Origin: Prevotella sp. OH937_COT-195
GTDB taxonomy: Bacteria > Bacteroidota > Bacteroidia > Bacteroidales > Bacteroidaceae
Length of the DNA stretch: 64,000 nt
Assembly (NCBI RefSeq): GCF_003932845.1
Contig: NZ_RQZH01000003.1
Coordinates: forward strand, 117,151-181,150
Direction: 5' to 3'
Below are positions 54,086 to 63,904 of the stretch, piece after piece. Each line of letters starts with the position of its first letter. Positions within the stretch are counted from its first letter, which is position 1. Under the pieces are notes generated by a model. That model ran no database searches. It worked only from the letters and a program-made list of their open reading frames with translations, and had not been told where the DNA came from. A program made the position numbers and the translations under genes.

Positions 54086-57000
54086 TTATTTCATCACCTT
54101 ATCATATAATGTCTTGTAGTCTTTTGCTACGCCATACACCACATCACCACTCTGGCTGATGGCTTCGAAGTGGCGGGCGGCACATTCGAGCTTGGCATCT
54201 TCTGCACCACGGAGTTGGGAGCGTTGCCATTCGTTGCCTTTGGTCTCAGCTACAAAGTAGATATGCTTCACTGTGCCTTCGTTGAAAGCTATCGCCCAGT
54301 CCGGATTGTAGTGACCCATCGGCGTATTGATATAAAAATCACATGGCAGTTTGGTATAGACAGCCACCTCATCGTGCGTCTCCAAAGACTCGGCGAACCG
54401 TTTCTCCACGCCCTCGCTATCTACCACTACAAGGTCGTAGAGTGATTTCGTGCTCTCGATGGCATTGATACCTATCTTGCCACGCAGGGTATCTTCGGTG
54501 AATATGTCCACATCGTAGGTATTGTCGGTGCGTTCGTAGCATATCTTCTGCACCACCGCCATTGCCTTTTCGTCGTTTATGATGTTGCCTACCTTGCGGA
54601 TAAACTCCTCCGGATTCATCTTAAACTGATGGAATGTCTCAGGCTTGATACCCTTCAAGACTGCCACGATAGTTTTACGGGTAAGTCCGGTAGCAGCCAC
54701 CAGTCTGCCAATCAAGTCGTATGCCACGCCCGTGCCAACCGTCTCACGCACATGATAAGTGCGTGCTTTCTCTCGTACCATTGCAGCCCCGGCTTTGAGC
54801 TGTTCTTTGTCGCGTATCTCTTCCATGCTCCCTTCCTCCATCACAAGACGTATCTCTGTTACACAGAGGCGTTTGTCGATGGCATCAACAGACTTGTGGA
54901 TAAGGTCTGCCGTATCAAAATCCACCTTATAGTAAGTCTTGACATTGATGCGCTTCCACAGTTCCTGGAACTGCTTCTTCTTAAACTGCTCTTCTTGGAA
55001 GTTCGCCTTCTTTGGTTTGCGGGCATCACCCGGCTTGACGGCATTCGGATTAAAGACTTTATCCAATGTCTGTATAATACCCTCTTTGATGTCATTAAAC
55101 AGGTCGCCAAAGTTGAGAGTTTCGGTTTCTTTTTCCTCAAAGTAGATATCGGTCAGTTTGCCATCGTCGTCCACATAGTCGCACTTAATGAGCCGGTTGT
55201 ATATCTTTCGGGCATCATCTACCGTTATTTTCACCTTTTTGCCCTCTGCCGTTTCATAGACGTGATCCACAAAGAGTGTCGGGGTGATGACCACAGGGCG
55301 GTCGCTCACCACATCGGCAATCTCGTGCTGTAACTGCTTGGAGAACTGCTCGTAACTTTCGCTGGCTATCACGGTCAACACATTGGTATCGAATACTTTG
55401 TTGCCCAACACATTGGCATCTTGACGCTCACCGTCTTTGTTAACGCAAAGGCGCATACCACGTCCTACCTCCTGACGTTTGTTGGTCTCATTGGCACTGT
55501 TCTTCAGCGTGCAAATCTGGAACACATTGGGGTTGTCCCAGCCTTCTTTCAGAGCCGAGTGCGAGAAGATAAAACGTGTCGGTTCGTCGAAACTCAGCAA
55601 TCGTTCCTTATCCTTCATAATCAGGTCGTAGGCACTTTCATCACTGCTGCCCGCCTCACCACGTTTCACTTTTGAGTCGATAAACTTGCCCTTCTTGTCT
55701 TTCGAGAAGTAGCCATTGTGTACCTGTTCTGCCGAGAAACGTGACAGATAGCGAGTGTAAGCGTCATCAGTAAAAGTGGGTTGCAACTCTTGCAACACTC
55801 GATGGTATTCTTCTTCAAAAATTTCGGCAAACTTACCTTTGCCATTACCGCCGTTGTCGTAAGTGCGATAGTTCTTCACATGGTCAATGAAGAAGAGGCT
55901 CAGCACCTTGATACCCTTTGGAAAGAGTGTGCGCTCGCGTTCGATATGCGTCTTGATAGTCTCGCGTATCTGTATTCTTCGCATCATGTCTTCGGTAACT
56001 TTACCTTGCGAATCTCCCTCATACAGCACCGTACCGTTGAGAAGTCTCACCATGCCGGCTCGTCCGTCTATGCGCTCCACCACATAATGGTCGCGATACT
56101 CTTCCATCTGTCCGCTTTGCTCATAGATATCGAAGCCCTCGCCAACCAACTTGGTCGTCTGGCGCACGTTGCCTGTTTTGCCAATGATGTCGTAGGTGAT
56201 GCGTGCCTGTGGGTTTTTATCTTTGCTTACCACTATCTCATCAAGATAGAGAAAACCATTGGTGGCAGTACTTCCCACTTGGCGTATGCCTTTCACCTCG
56301 ATTTTCTTCACCAATTTCTTGTTGTAGGCATCGATGGCATCAAGACGATATACCATGTTCATCACCTCACGATGCGTAGCCGAATAGAGCAGCATCGCAA
56401 GCGGATTGAAGAGTTTGATACCCTTTCGGGTAGCATTGTTGGCATTGGCACCGAGCACGCTCTGCGGTTCGTCGATAATCATCACGGGGTGGGTCTTTGA
56501 CAGAATGTCTATCGGGCGGCGGCGTCACCACTGCGTCCTTCCTGATTCTTATCCTCATTGAGCGACGAGTTGAACGCCTGCGTGTTGATAATCATAACGT
56601 ACAGGTTCTTGTCGCTCGCAAAGTTGTCTATCTTGGTGAGTTGCTTCGAGTTGTAGATGAAGTATTGCATCCGCTTACCATATTCATGGGCAAAGTGGTC
56701 TTGCATTGTCCTAAAACTATTATACACACCTTCACGGATAGCCACACTCGGCACCACGATGATAAACTTGCTCCAGCCATAATGCTTGTTCAGTTCGTAC
56801 ATTGTCTTGATGTAGGTATAGGTCTTACCAGTACCCGTCTCCATCTCAATGGTGAGGTGTACGCCCTCGCCCTCCAAATGGTCGATAGGCTTCAAGCCTT
56901 GCTCCATCTGTATGGCACGCACATTCTCTTTGATGTCGCCACGGTCGAGTGTGAGCGGAGCATTGCCAAAGCCTTTCGTATCAAAGGCTTTGGTCTGCCG

Positions 57001-57120
57001 GCTCGTTCCTTGATCCATGATATATCCAACTTTATCGTGATAGGGTTGTCCTTGGAAGGCACGTACCACATTGCGTGCTGCCTCTACCTGAAAACCTTGA
57101 TGTTTAAATCTTAGTTTCAT
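54086..57120 (-). pseudogene. res: Type III restriction enzyme (Res) gene, frameshifted
   Basis: The 5' part (203 residues from 57120) has 'RFKHQGFQVEAARNVVRAFQ', Walker A 'IEMETGTGKTYTYIKTMYEL' and 'FIIVVPSVAIREGVYNSF'. It ends at a stop at 56509-56511. The remaining 799+ residues are open in another frame and carry 'MIIDEPQSVLG' (motif II), 'IFSHSALKEGWDNPNVFQIC', 'EVGRGMRLCVN' (motif VI) and the C-terminal nuclease ('HYNPDWAIAF', 'YFVAETKG'). Adding one C in GGTGACGCC (about 56525) would restore 'S-G-D-R-R-R-P-I-D-I', as in intact relatives. So a single-base deletion is likely. Third gene of the mod-rhuM-res operon. Confidence 0.85.
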
Positions 57121-57125
57121 AACTT

Positions 57126-58118
57126 CTAATTGTTTCCTTTTTTACCTCGTTCCTCCAAACGCTTGATGGCATTGAGGTAATTGCGTTCTACATCGCTGAT
57201 GGTACGTTGTTTATATTTACGATACTCATTGGCGGCATGCTCCATTGCCTCCGAGTGCGACACTTTGCCTGCATCTTGTAGCAGTTGTTCGCCCGTCATG
57301 GTAAGTATTCGATCCAGATAGTTTGCCCAGTCGTTCATCGTCATGGGTTGCTCTTTCTCGGCTTGACGCTCTGCAAAGTCGAGATAACCCGATACCAACT
57401 GCCCCATTACACGGAGTTCCTTATCATCCAAATAATTCTTTGCCGTGCGTGCTTCGGCTAAGGTGGGTTGCCCTCCTTTAAAAGTAAGTAACCCCATAAA
57501 ATCATTTTCAGCATCGGCACGCTCCGCTATCAATTCTGCTGCCGTGTGTCCGTGTATGGCATAATGAATCTTGTTTTGTACCTTTTTGAAAAACTCCTGC
57601 GAGACAGAGGCACGTGGGTCGTAGTCGATGCTGGTGGCATAAATCTCCAACACTTGGCGATAAAACACTTTCTCTGTGGCACGAATGTCGCGGATACGAT
57701 CCAGCAGTTCTTTCCAGTAGCCGCCACCACCTAACTTCTTCAACCGTTCATCATCGAGCGTAAAACCTTTGGTGATATATTCCTTCAGACGCAACGTAGC
57801 CCATTGGCGAAAGCGAGTGGCGGTGATGCTGCGTACACGATACCCCAAGGCGATAATCATATCGAGGTTGTAGAAGGCTGTTAAATAGGATTTACCATCG
57901 GCAGCAGTAGTTCGGAATTTCCGAACTACTGCTTCTTCCATAAGTTCTCCCTCCTCAAAGATATGCTTAATGTGCTCACTCACATTCGATTTGCTCGTTT
58001 GGTATAACTCACACATCTGCGCCTGAGTAAGCCACAAGGTGTCTTCCTCCAGTTTAACATCTATCTTGGTCAAACCATCTTGACCGGTATATATCAATAT
58101 CTTGTTGTTCTCATTCAT
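57126..58118 (-). CDS. RhuM-family protein inside the type III operon
   Basis: 330 residues. 'TLWLTQAQMCELYQTSKSNV' 'SEHIKHIFEEGEL' is the DNA-binding-like N-terminus of RhuM proteins. 'YNLDMIIALGYRVRSITATR' 'FRQWATLRLKEYI' is the family core. The C-terminal third holds 'FYRQVLEIYATSIDYDPRA' and 'IHGHTAAELIAERADA' (Fic/Doc-like helical region). Six bases after mod and five before res. RhuM-like genes are common passengers in restriction loci; their role (regulator, toxin or accessory) is unproven. Confidence 0.82.
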   Translation of the reverse strand: MNENNKILIYTGQDGLTKIDVKLEEDTLWLTQAQMCELYQTSKSNVSEHIKHIFEEGELMEEAVVRKFRTTAADGKSYLTAFYNLDMIIALGYRVRSITATRFRQWATLRLKEYITKGFTLDDERLKKLGGGGYWKELLDRIRDIRATEKVFYRQVLEIYATSIDYDPRASVSQEFFKKVQNKIHYAIHGHTAAELIAERADAENDFMGLLTFKGGQPTLAEARTAKNYLDDKELRVMGQLVSGYLDFAERQAEKEQPMTMNDWANYLDRILTMTGEQLLQDAGKVSHSEAMEHAANEYRKYKQRTISDVERNYLNAIKRLEERGKKGNN

Positions 58119-58124
58119 ATTTCC

Positions 58125-60065
58125 TCAAATCACTCTGATATTTTGCATTGACTCATTCTCATCCCAGTCGAGTTGCTGCTTGAACAGCTCAAAAATATTG
58201 ATTTTGGTTTTGTCTTCATCAAAGCAACTGTCACGGAAGAGTACACGCAGAGGTTGCTTGTCCGCCATAGCCTTCACCACATTCTCCGTAATGTTCTCGG
58301 CGAAGCAGGCCACTAAGCCGTTACCATCTACGGTGTATATTTTGCAACCGTCCACCTCTTCGGTCTGCATCGGCAGCGAGAGCTGAACACCCCACGAAAG
58401 CATGGCACCAAAGAGCAGGTCTAAGTCGGTGCGGTCTGCCTTGATGTTGTCGGCAAAGAGATCGAGCATCTGCTGGTCGTACTCGTCAGGCGACTTCTCA
58501 ACGTTCTCATAATTGCTGTCTGCGAGGCGGAATACGCGGAAACCGGTGTCAAGATCTTGCGTTGTCAGAGGTGACTCCTCCTTTATCTTCTTACCGGCAC
58601 GACGGATGCGCTCTTTGGCTATATCGGGGATTGTATTATAGCCTGCCTTACGAGCCTCGCTGTCTTCGGGAGTTTCTTCGGGTAATTGAACGCAAATGTA
58701 CCTTCTGTTCCCTTTATCCTCTGCATTTAATTGCATAACGGCGTGGGCTGTGGTAGCAGAGCCTGAAAAGAAATCGAGGATATATTGTTTTTCCTCCTTC
58801 TTTATATAAAAGTTAATCAGATACTTTAACAAAGAAACTGGTTTGGGATAATCAAAGACTTTTCTTCCAAACATTTCCGTAAGTTCATTACCGGCATATT
58901 CTGTCGTATACACACCAACACTGCTGTCTATTAAATTTGGTGGCGCTTCCGCACCATATTCTGCTTTTTTGTATGAAATGACAAGTTGCTTTGATAAATT
59001 AACAACAGTGCCATTATTCAATTGGTCTTCTAAAGTTTCTTGAACCCATATAAATCTATTTCTAAAGGACACTTCATTTTCATTAGTGCCATTCTTGACT
59101 GTTAAATCATTAAGTAGCTCATTAGGAAACTTTTCCGTTCCGTAAGTTCCTTTAGGGATAACTCCATCTCTAAATTTACAGTTAATTGTTTTAGGAGCAA
59201 ATTTCCAAACTTTATAACTATTCTGTGGCTTTGTTGAAGGATCATCACTTGAGCTTACTTTCTTTATACCACAGAACATATCTGTGTTTGCACCATTATG
59301 GTAAGATAAAACATATTCTATATTTTTCTTTATTTTCTTAGATAAATTAGGAGGGGTCGCAGACTTGAACCAATTCCATTGTCCAACAAAATTCTTTTCT
59401 CCGAATACTTCATCACAAATATTCTTCAAATTACGAACTTCGTTATCATCAATAGAAATAAAGATCACACCGTCCTCTGTCAGCAACGAGCGAGCCACCA
59501 ACAGTCGGCTATAGATCATTGAGCACCAATCGGAGTGAAAACGACCATTGCTATCAAGGTTCTTGCGATAGCGGTTGCCCTCCTCGTCCACATTACCCGC
59601 AGCAAGTTCCTCCTCTTCGGCAGTATGTGCAAAGTCGTCATGATACACAAAGTCGTTGCCCGTATTGTAAGGTGGATCAATGTAAATCATCTTCACCTTA
59701 CCCATATAGCCCTTCTGCAAGAGCTTGAGCACACGCAGGTTGTCGCCCTCGATATAGAGATTCTCGGTGGTATCCCAATCTATGGAGTCCTCGGGTACGG
59801 GGCGCAAGGTGTCGGTTATAGAGGCGGAAGCCTCACGGCGGGCAGCCTGTTTGCCCGGCCATGTAAACTGATACATTTCCTCACTATCCTCCACAGCATT
59901 GTCGCCAAGCAGTTGGCGCAGGATCTTAAAATTGACAACGTGCTTGACAGCCCCCGTCTTTTCGTCCTTCTCTTCGGTAAAGCACGAGGGGACTATATGG
60001 TAGAGTGCTTCAAGGTTGAGCTTGCTACCATCTACCGATGTACGTTCCAATCTTTCAGGTTTCAT
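58125..60065 (-). CDS. mod: Type III DNA methyltransferase (Mod)
   Basis: 646 residues. 'MIYIDPPYNTGNDFVYHDDF' (motif IV) precedes 'YILDFFSGSATTAHAVMQLN' (motif I), the beta-class order of type III Mod adenine methylases. The region between, about residues 230-420, is the variable target-recognition part and is lower in GC than the ends. That fits recombination of specificity domains. Protects host DNA and gives specificity to Res. No simple-sequence repeat of the kind causing mod phase variation was found. An IS982-type remnant ends only 32 bases upstream and may supply or disrupt its promoter. Confidence 0.88.
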   Translation of the reverse strand: MKPERLERTSVDGSKLNLEALYHIVPSCFTEEKDEKTGAVKHVVNFKILRQLLGDNAVEDSEEMYQFTWPGKQAARREASASITDTLRPVPEDSIDWDTTENLYIEGDNLRVLKLLQKGYMGKVKMIYIDPPYNTGNDFVYHDDFAHTAEEEELAAGNVDEEGNRYRKNLDSNGRFHSDWCSMIYSRLLVARSLLTEDGVIFISIDDNEVRNLKNICDEVFGEKNFVGQWNWFKSATPPNLSKKIKKNIEYVLSYHNGANTDMFCGIKKVSSSDDPSTKPQNSYKVWKFAPKTINCKFRDGVIPKGTYGTEKFPNELLNDLTVKNGTNENEVSFRNRFIWVQETLEDQLNNGTVVNLSKQLVISYKKAEYGAEAPPNLIDSSVGVYTTEYAGNELTEMFGRKVFDYPKPVSLLKYLINFYIKKEEKQYILDFFSGSATTAHAVMQLNAEDKGNRRYICVQLPEETPEDSEARKAGYNTIPDIAKERIRRAGKKIKEESPLTTQDLDTGFRVFRLADSNYENVEKSPDEYDQQMLDLFADNIKADRTDLDLLFGAMLSWGVQLSLPMQTEEVDGCKIYTVDGNGLVACFAENITENVVKAMADKQPLRVLFRDSCFDEDKTKINIFELFKQQLDWDENESMQNIRVI

Positions 60066-60097
60066 TATATCTTGTTTTTATTGTTTCTATTTTATAT

Positions 60098-60605
60098 GCG
60101 AGTTCGGGATAAGAAATCATCATGAAATTTGGTAATCCGCGGAAAATGTTGTATCTTTATAGTATTTAAAATCAATAAAATACAAACAAAACACTCCATG
60201 ATTACCGAGGACAAAATTACAGAAATTTTCTGTATTATCGATGAATTTAACAAGAATTTTAATGCCGAACTTGATAAAAATCTGTTTTTGAGGCATCGGC
60301 AGGCGTTATCATAATCGTAAAGGTCAAATGTCGGAAAGTGAAAGAAAGTAAACCTAAAAATACCAATGTGGGATAAAATAATGCTTCGGAAAAGGTACAC
60401 GTACAGAGTGCGTCAACGAATTGCTCAAGAACAAGGCAAACCTCGTCCATTCACGACACAGGTCTGTACATAACTTCATAACGAATCTGTGCTCGGCACT
60501 TACTGCATATTGTTTCTTCGAGAACAAACCAAAAGCATTGCCGGTACATGTGGAAAAATCGAGATAGTTAGAACTCCTTTTTAATGGATCTTATCCCGAA
60601 CTCGC
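60098..60605 (+). mobile_element. Internally deleted IS982-type insertion sequence
   Basis: 508 bp with 17-bp perfect terminal inverted repeats gcgagttcgggataaga (60098-60114 and 60589-60605). Inside, the N-terminus 'MITEDKITEIFCIIDEFNKN' starts at 60198. The C-terminus reads 'CVNELLKNKANLVHSRHRSV' 'HNFITNLCSALTAYCFFENK' 'PKAL'. Both match IS982-family transposases. The catalytic middle is missing, so it cannot move unless helped in trans. Confidence 0.7.
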
Positions 60606-60632
60606 GTAGAGATCTCAATCCTTGAATATTTT

Positions 60633-60788
60633 AACCCCAATCGGTCATTAGAACCCTCAACCGATTTTGTTCGATTGTTGGGCAGATGTGCAGCCGTTTC
60701 ATAGAAGGCGTAGCGGGCTAAAGCAGTTGGGAAGCGTAACGACAATAGCAAATCTGAGCAAATGCGGTCTAATGACAGATTGGGGTTT
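60633..60788. mobile_element. MITE-like repeat, copy 3 (inverted, internally deleted)
   Basis: 156 bp, opposite orientation to copies 1 and 2, ends aaccccaatcggtcatta and taatgacagattggggttt. Compared with the other copies it lacks the inner hairpin. The break falls between two direct 'gcgggct' words present in copy 2, as expected for deletion by slippage. Confidence 0.72.
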
Positions 60789-60815
60789 AAACACAATATA
60801 CAAAATATGATAAAC

Positions 60816-60851
60816 AAAAAGTACCGCAGATTGTTGCCTGCGGTACTTTTT
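60816..60851. terminator. Bidirectional terminator downstream of pckA
   Basis: aaaaagtaccgcag - 8-base loop - ctgcggtacttttt, a perfect stem with A-run and T-run, 30 bases after the pckA stop. Confidence 0.88.
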
Positions 60852-60881
60852 CGTTATGTTGGAAAAAGATTTCCTTATGCT

Positions 60882-62495
60882 TTAAAGTTTCGGACCTGCT
60901 GCCACGAGAGCCTTGCCGGCTTCGTTGGTCTCGTACTTCTTGAAGTTCTTTATGAAACGTCCTGCGAGGTCCTTTGCTTTCTCGTCCCACTGTGAAGCAT
61001 CTGCGTATGTGTCGCGCGGGTCGAGTATTGCCGGGTCAACGCCTTCGAGTTTTGTGGGCACCGTGAAGTTGAAATATGGTATAGTCTTCGTCGGAGCCTC
61101 GTCAATCGAGTGGTTGAGTATTGCGTCTATGATACCGCGTGTATCCTTGATGGATATGCGCTTTCCCGTTCCGTTCCAGCCGGTGTTAACGAGATAAGCC
61201 TTTGCACCGCTCTTCTGCATCTTCTTTACGAGTTCCTCGGCATATTTCGTGGGGTGAAGTTCGAGGAAAGCCTGTCCGAAACATGCTGAGAATGTGGGAG
61301 TAGGCTCTGTGATGCCGCGCTCTGTTCCGGCGAGTTTTGCCGTGAATCCGGAGAGGAAATAGTACTTTGTCTGTTCCGGATCGAGTATAGATACCGGGGG
61401 AAGTACACCGAAAGCATCTGCGCTGAGGAATATAACCTGCTTTGCATCGGGTCCTGCGCTCTTGCCGTTCACTTTCTTCACGATGTTGGTGATGTGCTCT
61501 ATCGGATACGATACGCGGGTGTTCTCGGTTACGCTCTTGTCTGCGAAATCAATCTTGCCGTCTTCGGCAACGGTTACGTTCTCAAGGAGTGCGTCGCGTT
61601 TGATGGCGTTGTATATGTCCGGCTCGCTCTCTTTGTCGAGATTGATTACCTTTGCATAGCAACCGCCTTCGAGATTGAACACGCCCTCATCGTCCCAGCC
61701 GTGCTCGTCGTCGCCGATGAGGAGACGTTTCGGGTCGGTTGAGAGAGTGGTTTTACCGGTACCTGACAGACCGAAGAAGATGGCGGTGTTCTCGCCGTTC
61801 TTGTCGGTGTTGGCAGAGCAGTGCATTGATGCGATGCCTTGCAACGGCAGGTAGTAGTTCTGCATGGAGAACATTCCTTTCTTCATCTCGCCGCCGTACC
61901 ATGTGTTGATGATTACTTGTTCGCGACTTGTGGTGTTGAAAGCCGAACAGGTTTCCGAGTTCATTCCGAGTTCTTTGTAGTTCTCTACCTTGGCTTTCGA
62001 TGCGTTGTAGATTACGAAATTCGGCTCAAAATTCTCCAACTCTTCTGCCGTCGGGCGTATGAACATGTTGGTAACGAAATGTGCCTGCCATGCCACTTCC
62101 ACAATGAAACGCACTGCAAGGCGTGTTCCTTCGTTGGCACCGCAGAAAGCGTCAACAACATAAAGGTTCTTATTACTAAGTTCTTTGATTGCGATTTCCT
62201 TTACCTTGTTCCATACCTCCTCGCTCATGGGGTGGTTGTCGTTCTTGTATTCTTCGGTTGTCCACCACACTTTGTCGTGGCTTTGTGCATCGTCAACAAT
62301 GTACTTATCCTTAGGCGAGCGTCCTGTATAGATGCCTGTCATCACGTTCACTGCATCAAGTTCGGTAAGTTTACCCTTGTCATAGCCGGTGAGTTCAGGT
62401 TTCATTTCCTCGTTGAAGAGGGTTTCGTAAGACGGATTGTGAGCAATCACCGTACTGCCGGTGATGCCATACTGTGTCAAATCTAACTTTGCCAT
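60882..62495 (-). CDS. pckA: Phosphoenolpyruvate carboxykinase (ATP)
   Basis: 537 residues, full length. Interconverts oxaloacetate and phosphoenolpyruvate with ATP/ADP. In Bacteroidales it mainly fixes CO2 toward succinate. '[20 protein letters not shown]' (kinase-1a) and '[20 protein letters not shown]' (metal and substrate site) are diagnostic. '[13 protein letters not shown]' is the N-terminal substrate block and 'RVSYPIEHI' follows. Upstream on the minus strand, TAACTTTG (complement of 62559-62566) is a good -7 element. Divergent from upp. Confidence 0.95.
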   Translation of the reverse strand: MAKLDLTQYGITGSTVIAHNPSYETLFNEEMKPELTGYDKGKLTELDAVNVMTGIYTGRSPKDKYIVDDAQSHDKVWWTTEEYKNDNHPMSEEVWNKVKEIAIKELSNKNLYVVDAFCGANEGTRLAVRFIVEVAWQAHFVTNMFIRPTAEELENFEPNFVIYNASKAKVENYKELGMNSETCSAFNTTSREQVIINTWYGGEMKKGMFSMQNYYLPLQGIASMHCSANTDKNGENTAIFFGLSGTGKTTLSTDPKRLLIGDDEHGWDDEGVFNLEGGCYAKVINLDKESEPDIYNAIKRDALLENVTVAEDGKIDFADKSVTENTRVSYPIEHITNIVKKVNGKSAGPDAKQVIFLSADAFGVLPPVSILDPEQTKYYFLSGFTAKLAGTERGITEPTPTFSACFGQAFLELHPTKYAEELVKKMQKSGAKAYLVNTGWNGTGKRISIKDTRGIIDAILNHSIDEAPTKTIPYFNFTVPTKLEGVDPAILDPRDTYADASQWDEKAKDLAGRFIKNFKKYETNEAGKALVAAGPKL

Positions 62496-62558
62496 AAATT
62501 AATAAATATTTAAAAGTTCGTTTTTACTTAATTATATAATACTTTAATATTTCGGGCA

Positions 62559-62566
62559 CAAAGTTA
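62559..62566 (-). promoter_or_regulatory. -7 element of the pckA promoter
   Basis: Minus-strand TAACTTTG, about 64 bases before the pckA ATG. A weak TTG lies 16 bases further upstream. Confidence 0.5.
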
Positions 62567-62703
62567 GTTGTTTTTCCCCGAACAAGTATTTTTTTGCATA
62601 ATAAAAATACGGTGTGCGTGGATTTTTTGGTTAAAGTATTAAAAAAAATACGGATATGAAACATTTTTGTCACACAGAGTTAGCAAAAAAACGTAATTAT
62701 TCG

Positions 62704-62711
62704 TATATTTG
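62704..62711 (+). promoter_or_regulatory. -7 element of the upp promoter
   Basis: TATATTTG with no clear -33 partner. The leader to upp would be about 125 bases and holds a 28-codon open frame (62739-62825). Confidence 0.45.
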
Positions 62712-62738
62712 CGCATTAGTTTATTTAATAATGAGATT

Positions 62739-62825
62739 ATGAAGACATTAACACCACGGGAAATGGCTTTTCTCTTGTTGTGTGTCTTCCGGAAACGTGT
62801 ATGGGTAAGCGCATATAATATTTAA
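62739..62825 (+). CDS. Possible 28-residue leader peptide before upp
   Basis: ATG to TAA encoding 'MKTLTPREMAFLLLCVFRKR' 'VWVSAYNI'. It lies within the presumed upp leader and ends 17 bases before upp. Weak evidence: no relatives recognised and no clear ribosome site. Could be chance. Confidence 0.25.
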   Translation: MKTLTPREMAFLLLCVFRKRVWVSAYNI

Positions 62826-62842
62826 GTATAATACATATATAA

Positions 62843-63502
62843 ATGGAAATAATAAATCTTAGTGAACAGCAGAGCATACTCGGACAATATCTTGCCGAGA
62901 TCCGTGACAAGGAATATCAGAAGAACCGGACTTTGTTCCGGAACAACATAAGGAGGATTGGGGAGATAATGGCTTTCAACATCTCGAGACTGTTTACTTA
63001 TGCCCCGGTTTCAGTGGAGACACCGCTCGGAACGGCAAGCGTGGAAGTGCCGGCAGACAAGTTGGTCATTGCCACGGTGTTGCGTGCCGGTCTTCCGTTT
63101 CACGAGGGTTTCCTGCATGTGTTCGACCATGCTGAGAACGGTTTCGTTTCGGCATTCCGCATGTACACCAATCGCGAGCATACCGAGGTGGGCATTCACA
63201 CCGAGTACATGGCATGCCCGTCGGTAGAAGGCAAGACGTTGATTATAGTCGATCCGATGCTTGCCACGGGAGGTTCGATGGCTGCCGCTTACGAGGCATT
63301 GGTCAAAAGCGGCAAACCGAGTCAGGTGCATGTGGCATGTGTCATTGCCACACCCGAAGGACTTGATGTTTTGAAGCAGTCTCTCCCGCCGGAGAATAGT
63401 ACGATATGGGCTGCCGCCATCGATCCGGGAATGGACGAACACAAGTATATCGTGCCGGGATTCGGTGATGCCGGCGACCTTTGCTATGGAGAAAAACTTT
63501 GA
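62843..63502 (+). CDS. upp: Uracil phosphoribosyltransferase
   Basis: 219 residues. Makes UMP from uracil and PRPP in pyrimidine salvage. 'LIIVDPMLATGGSMAAAYEA' is the PRPP loop, 'LRAGLPFHEGFLHVF' the flexible-loop region, and 'AAIDPGMDEHKYIVPGFGDA' 'GDLCYG' the C-terminal uracil-binding block. Length is normal. Single gene, followed by the inverted-repeat element at 63574. Confidence 0.92.
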   Translation: MEIINLSEQQSILGQYLAEIRDKEYQKNRTLFRNNIRRIGEIMAFNISRLFTYAPVSVETPLGTASVEVPADKLVIATVLRAGLPFHEGFLHVFDHAENGFVSAFRMYTNREHTEVGIHTEYMACPSVEGKTLIIVDPMLATGGSMAAAYEALVKSGKPSQVHVACVIATPEGLDVLKQSLPPENSTIWAAAIDPGMDEHKYIVPGFGDAGDLCYGEKL

Positions 63503-63573
63503 CATCGACGGATATTAACGGTGCATATAGTTGCACATTGTCATACCGATGTAATACCTGATTACCTTTTAAC

Positions 63574-63661
63574 GTGAGTTCGGTATAAAAGATTTATTTT
63601 AATATATTTAATCCACATTTAAAGGAGGAGGATTAAACCATCCCTCTTATACCGAACTCAC
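63574..63661. mobile_element. 88-bp inverted-repeat element (IS982-end-like MITE)
   Basis: gtgagttcggtata (63574-63587) and its perfect complement at 63648-63661 bound an AT-rich core. The ends resemble the gcgagttcgggataag ends of the IS982-type element at 60.1 kb. May also serve as terminator of upp. Confidence 0.55.
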
Positions 63662-63872
63662 ATAGATTTTTATCAAATTCGGCATTAAAATTCTTGTTAA
63701 ATTCATCGATAATACAGAAGATTTCCGGAGTTTTCTTGAACAAAGTGAAAAACTTTGTACTCGGTAACAATGGCGGATTTAGTTTGTATTTTATTGATTT
63801 TGAATACAATAAAGATATAACAGTTTCCGCATGTTACCAAATTTATGATGAGTTATGATCCCGAATTCGAGT
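63662..63872 (-). mobile_element. Second IS982-type remnant (N-terminal end only)
   Basis: On the minus strand this reads as a diverged copy of the start of the 60.1-kb element. It has 'ctcgaattcgggatcataa' at the outer end and 'PEIFCIIDEFNKNFNAEFDK' in frame, then breaks directly into the 88-bp inverted-repeat element. No other transposase part remains. Confidence 0.6.
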
Positions 63873-63904
63873 ATTTTAAGGAACATACATTGATATTGTT
63901 TCTT

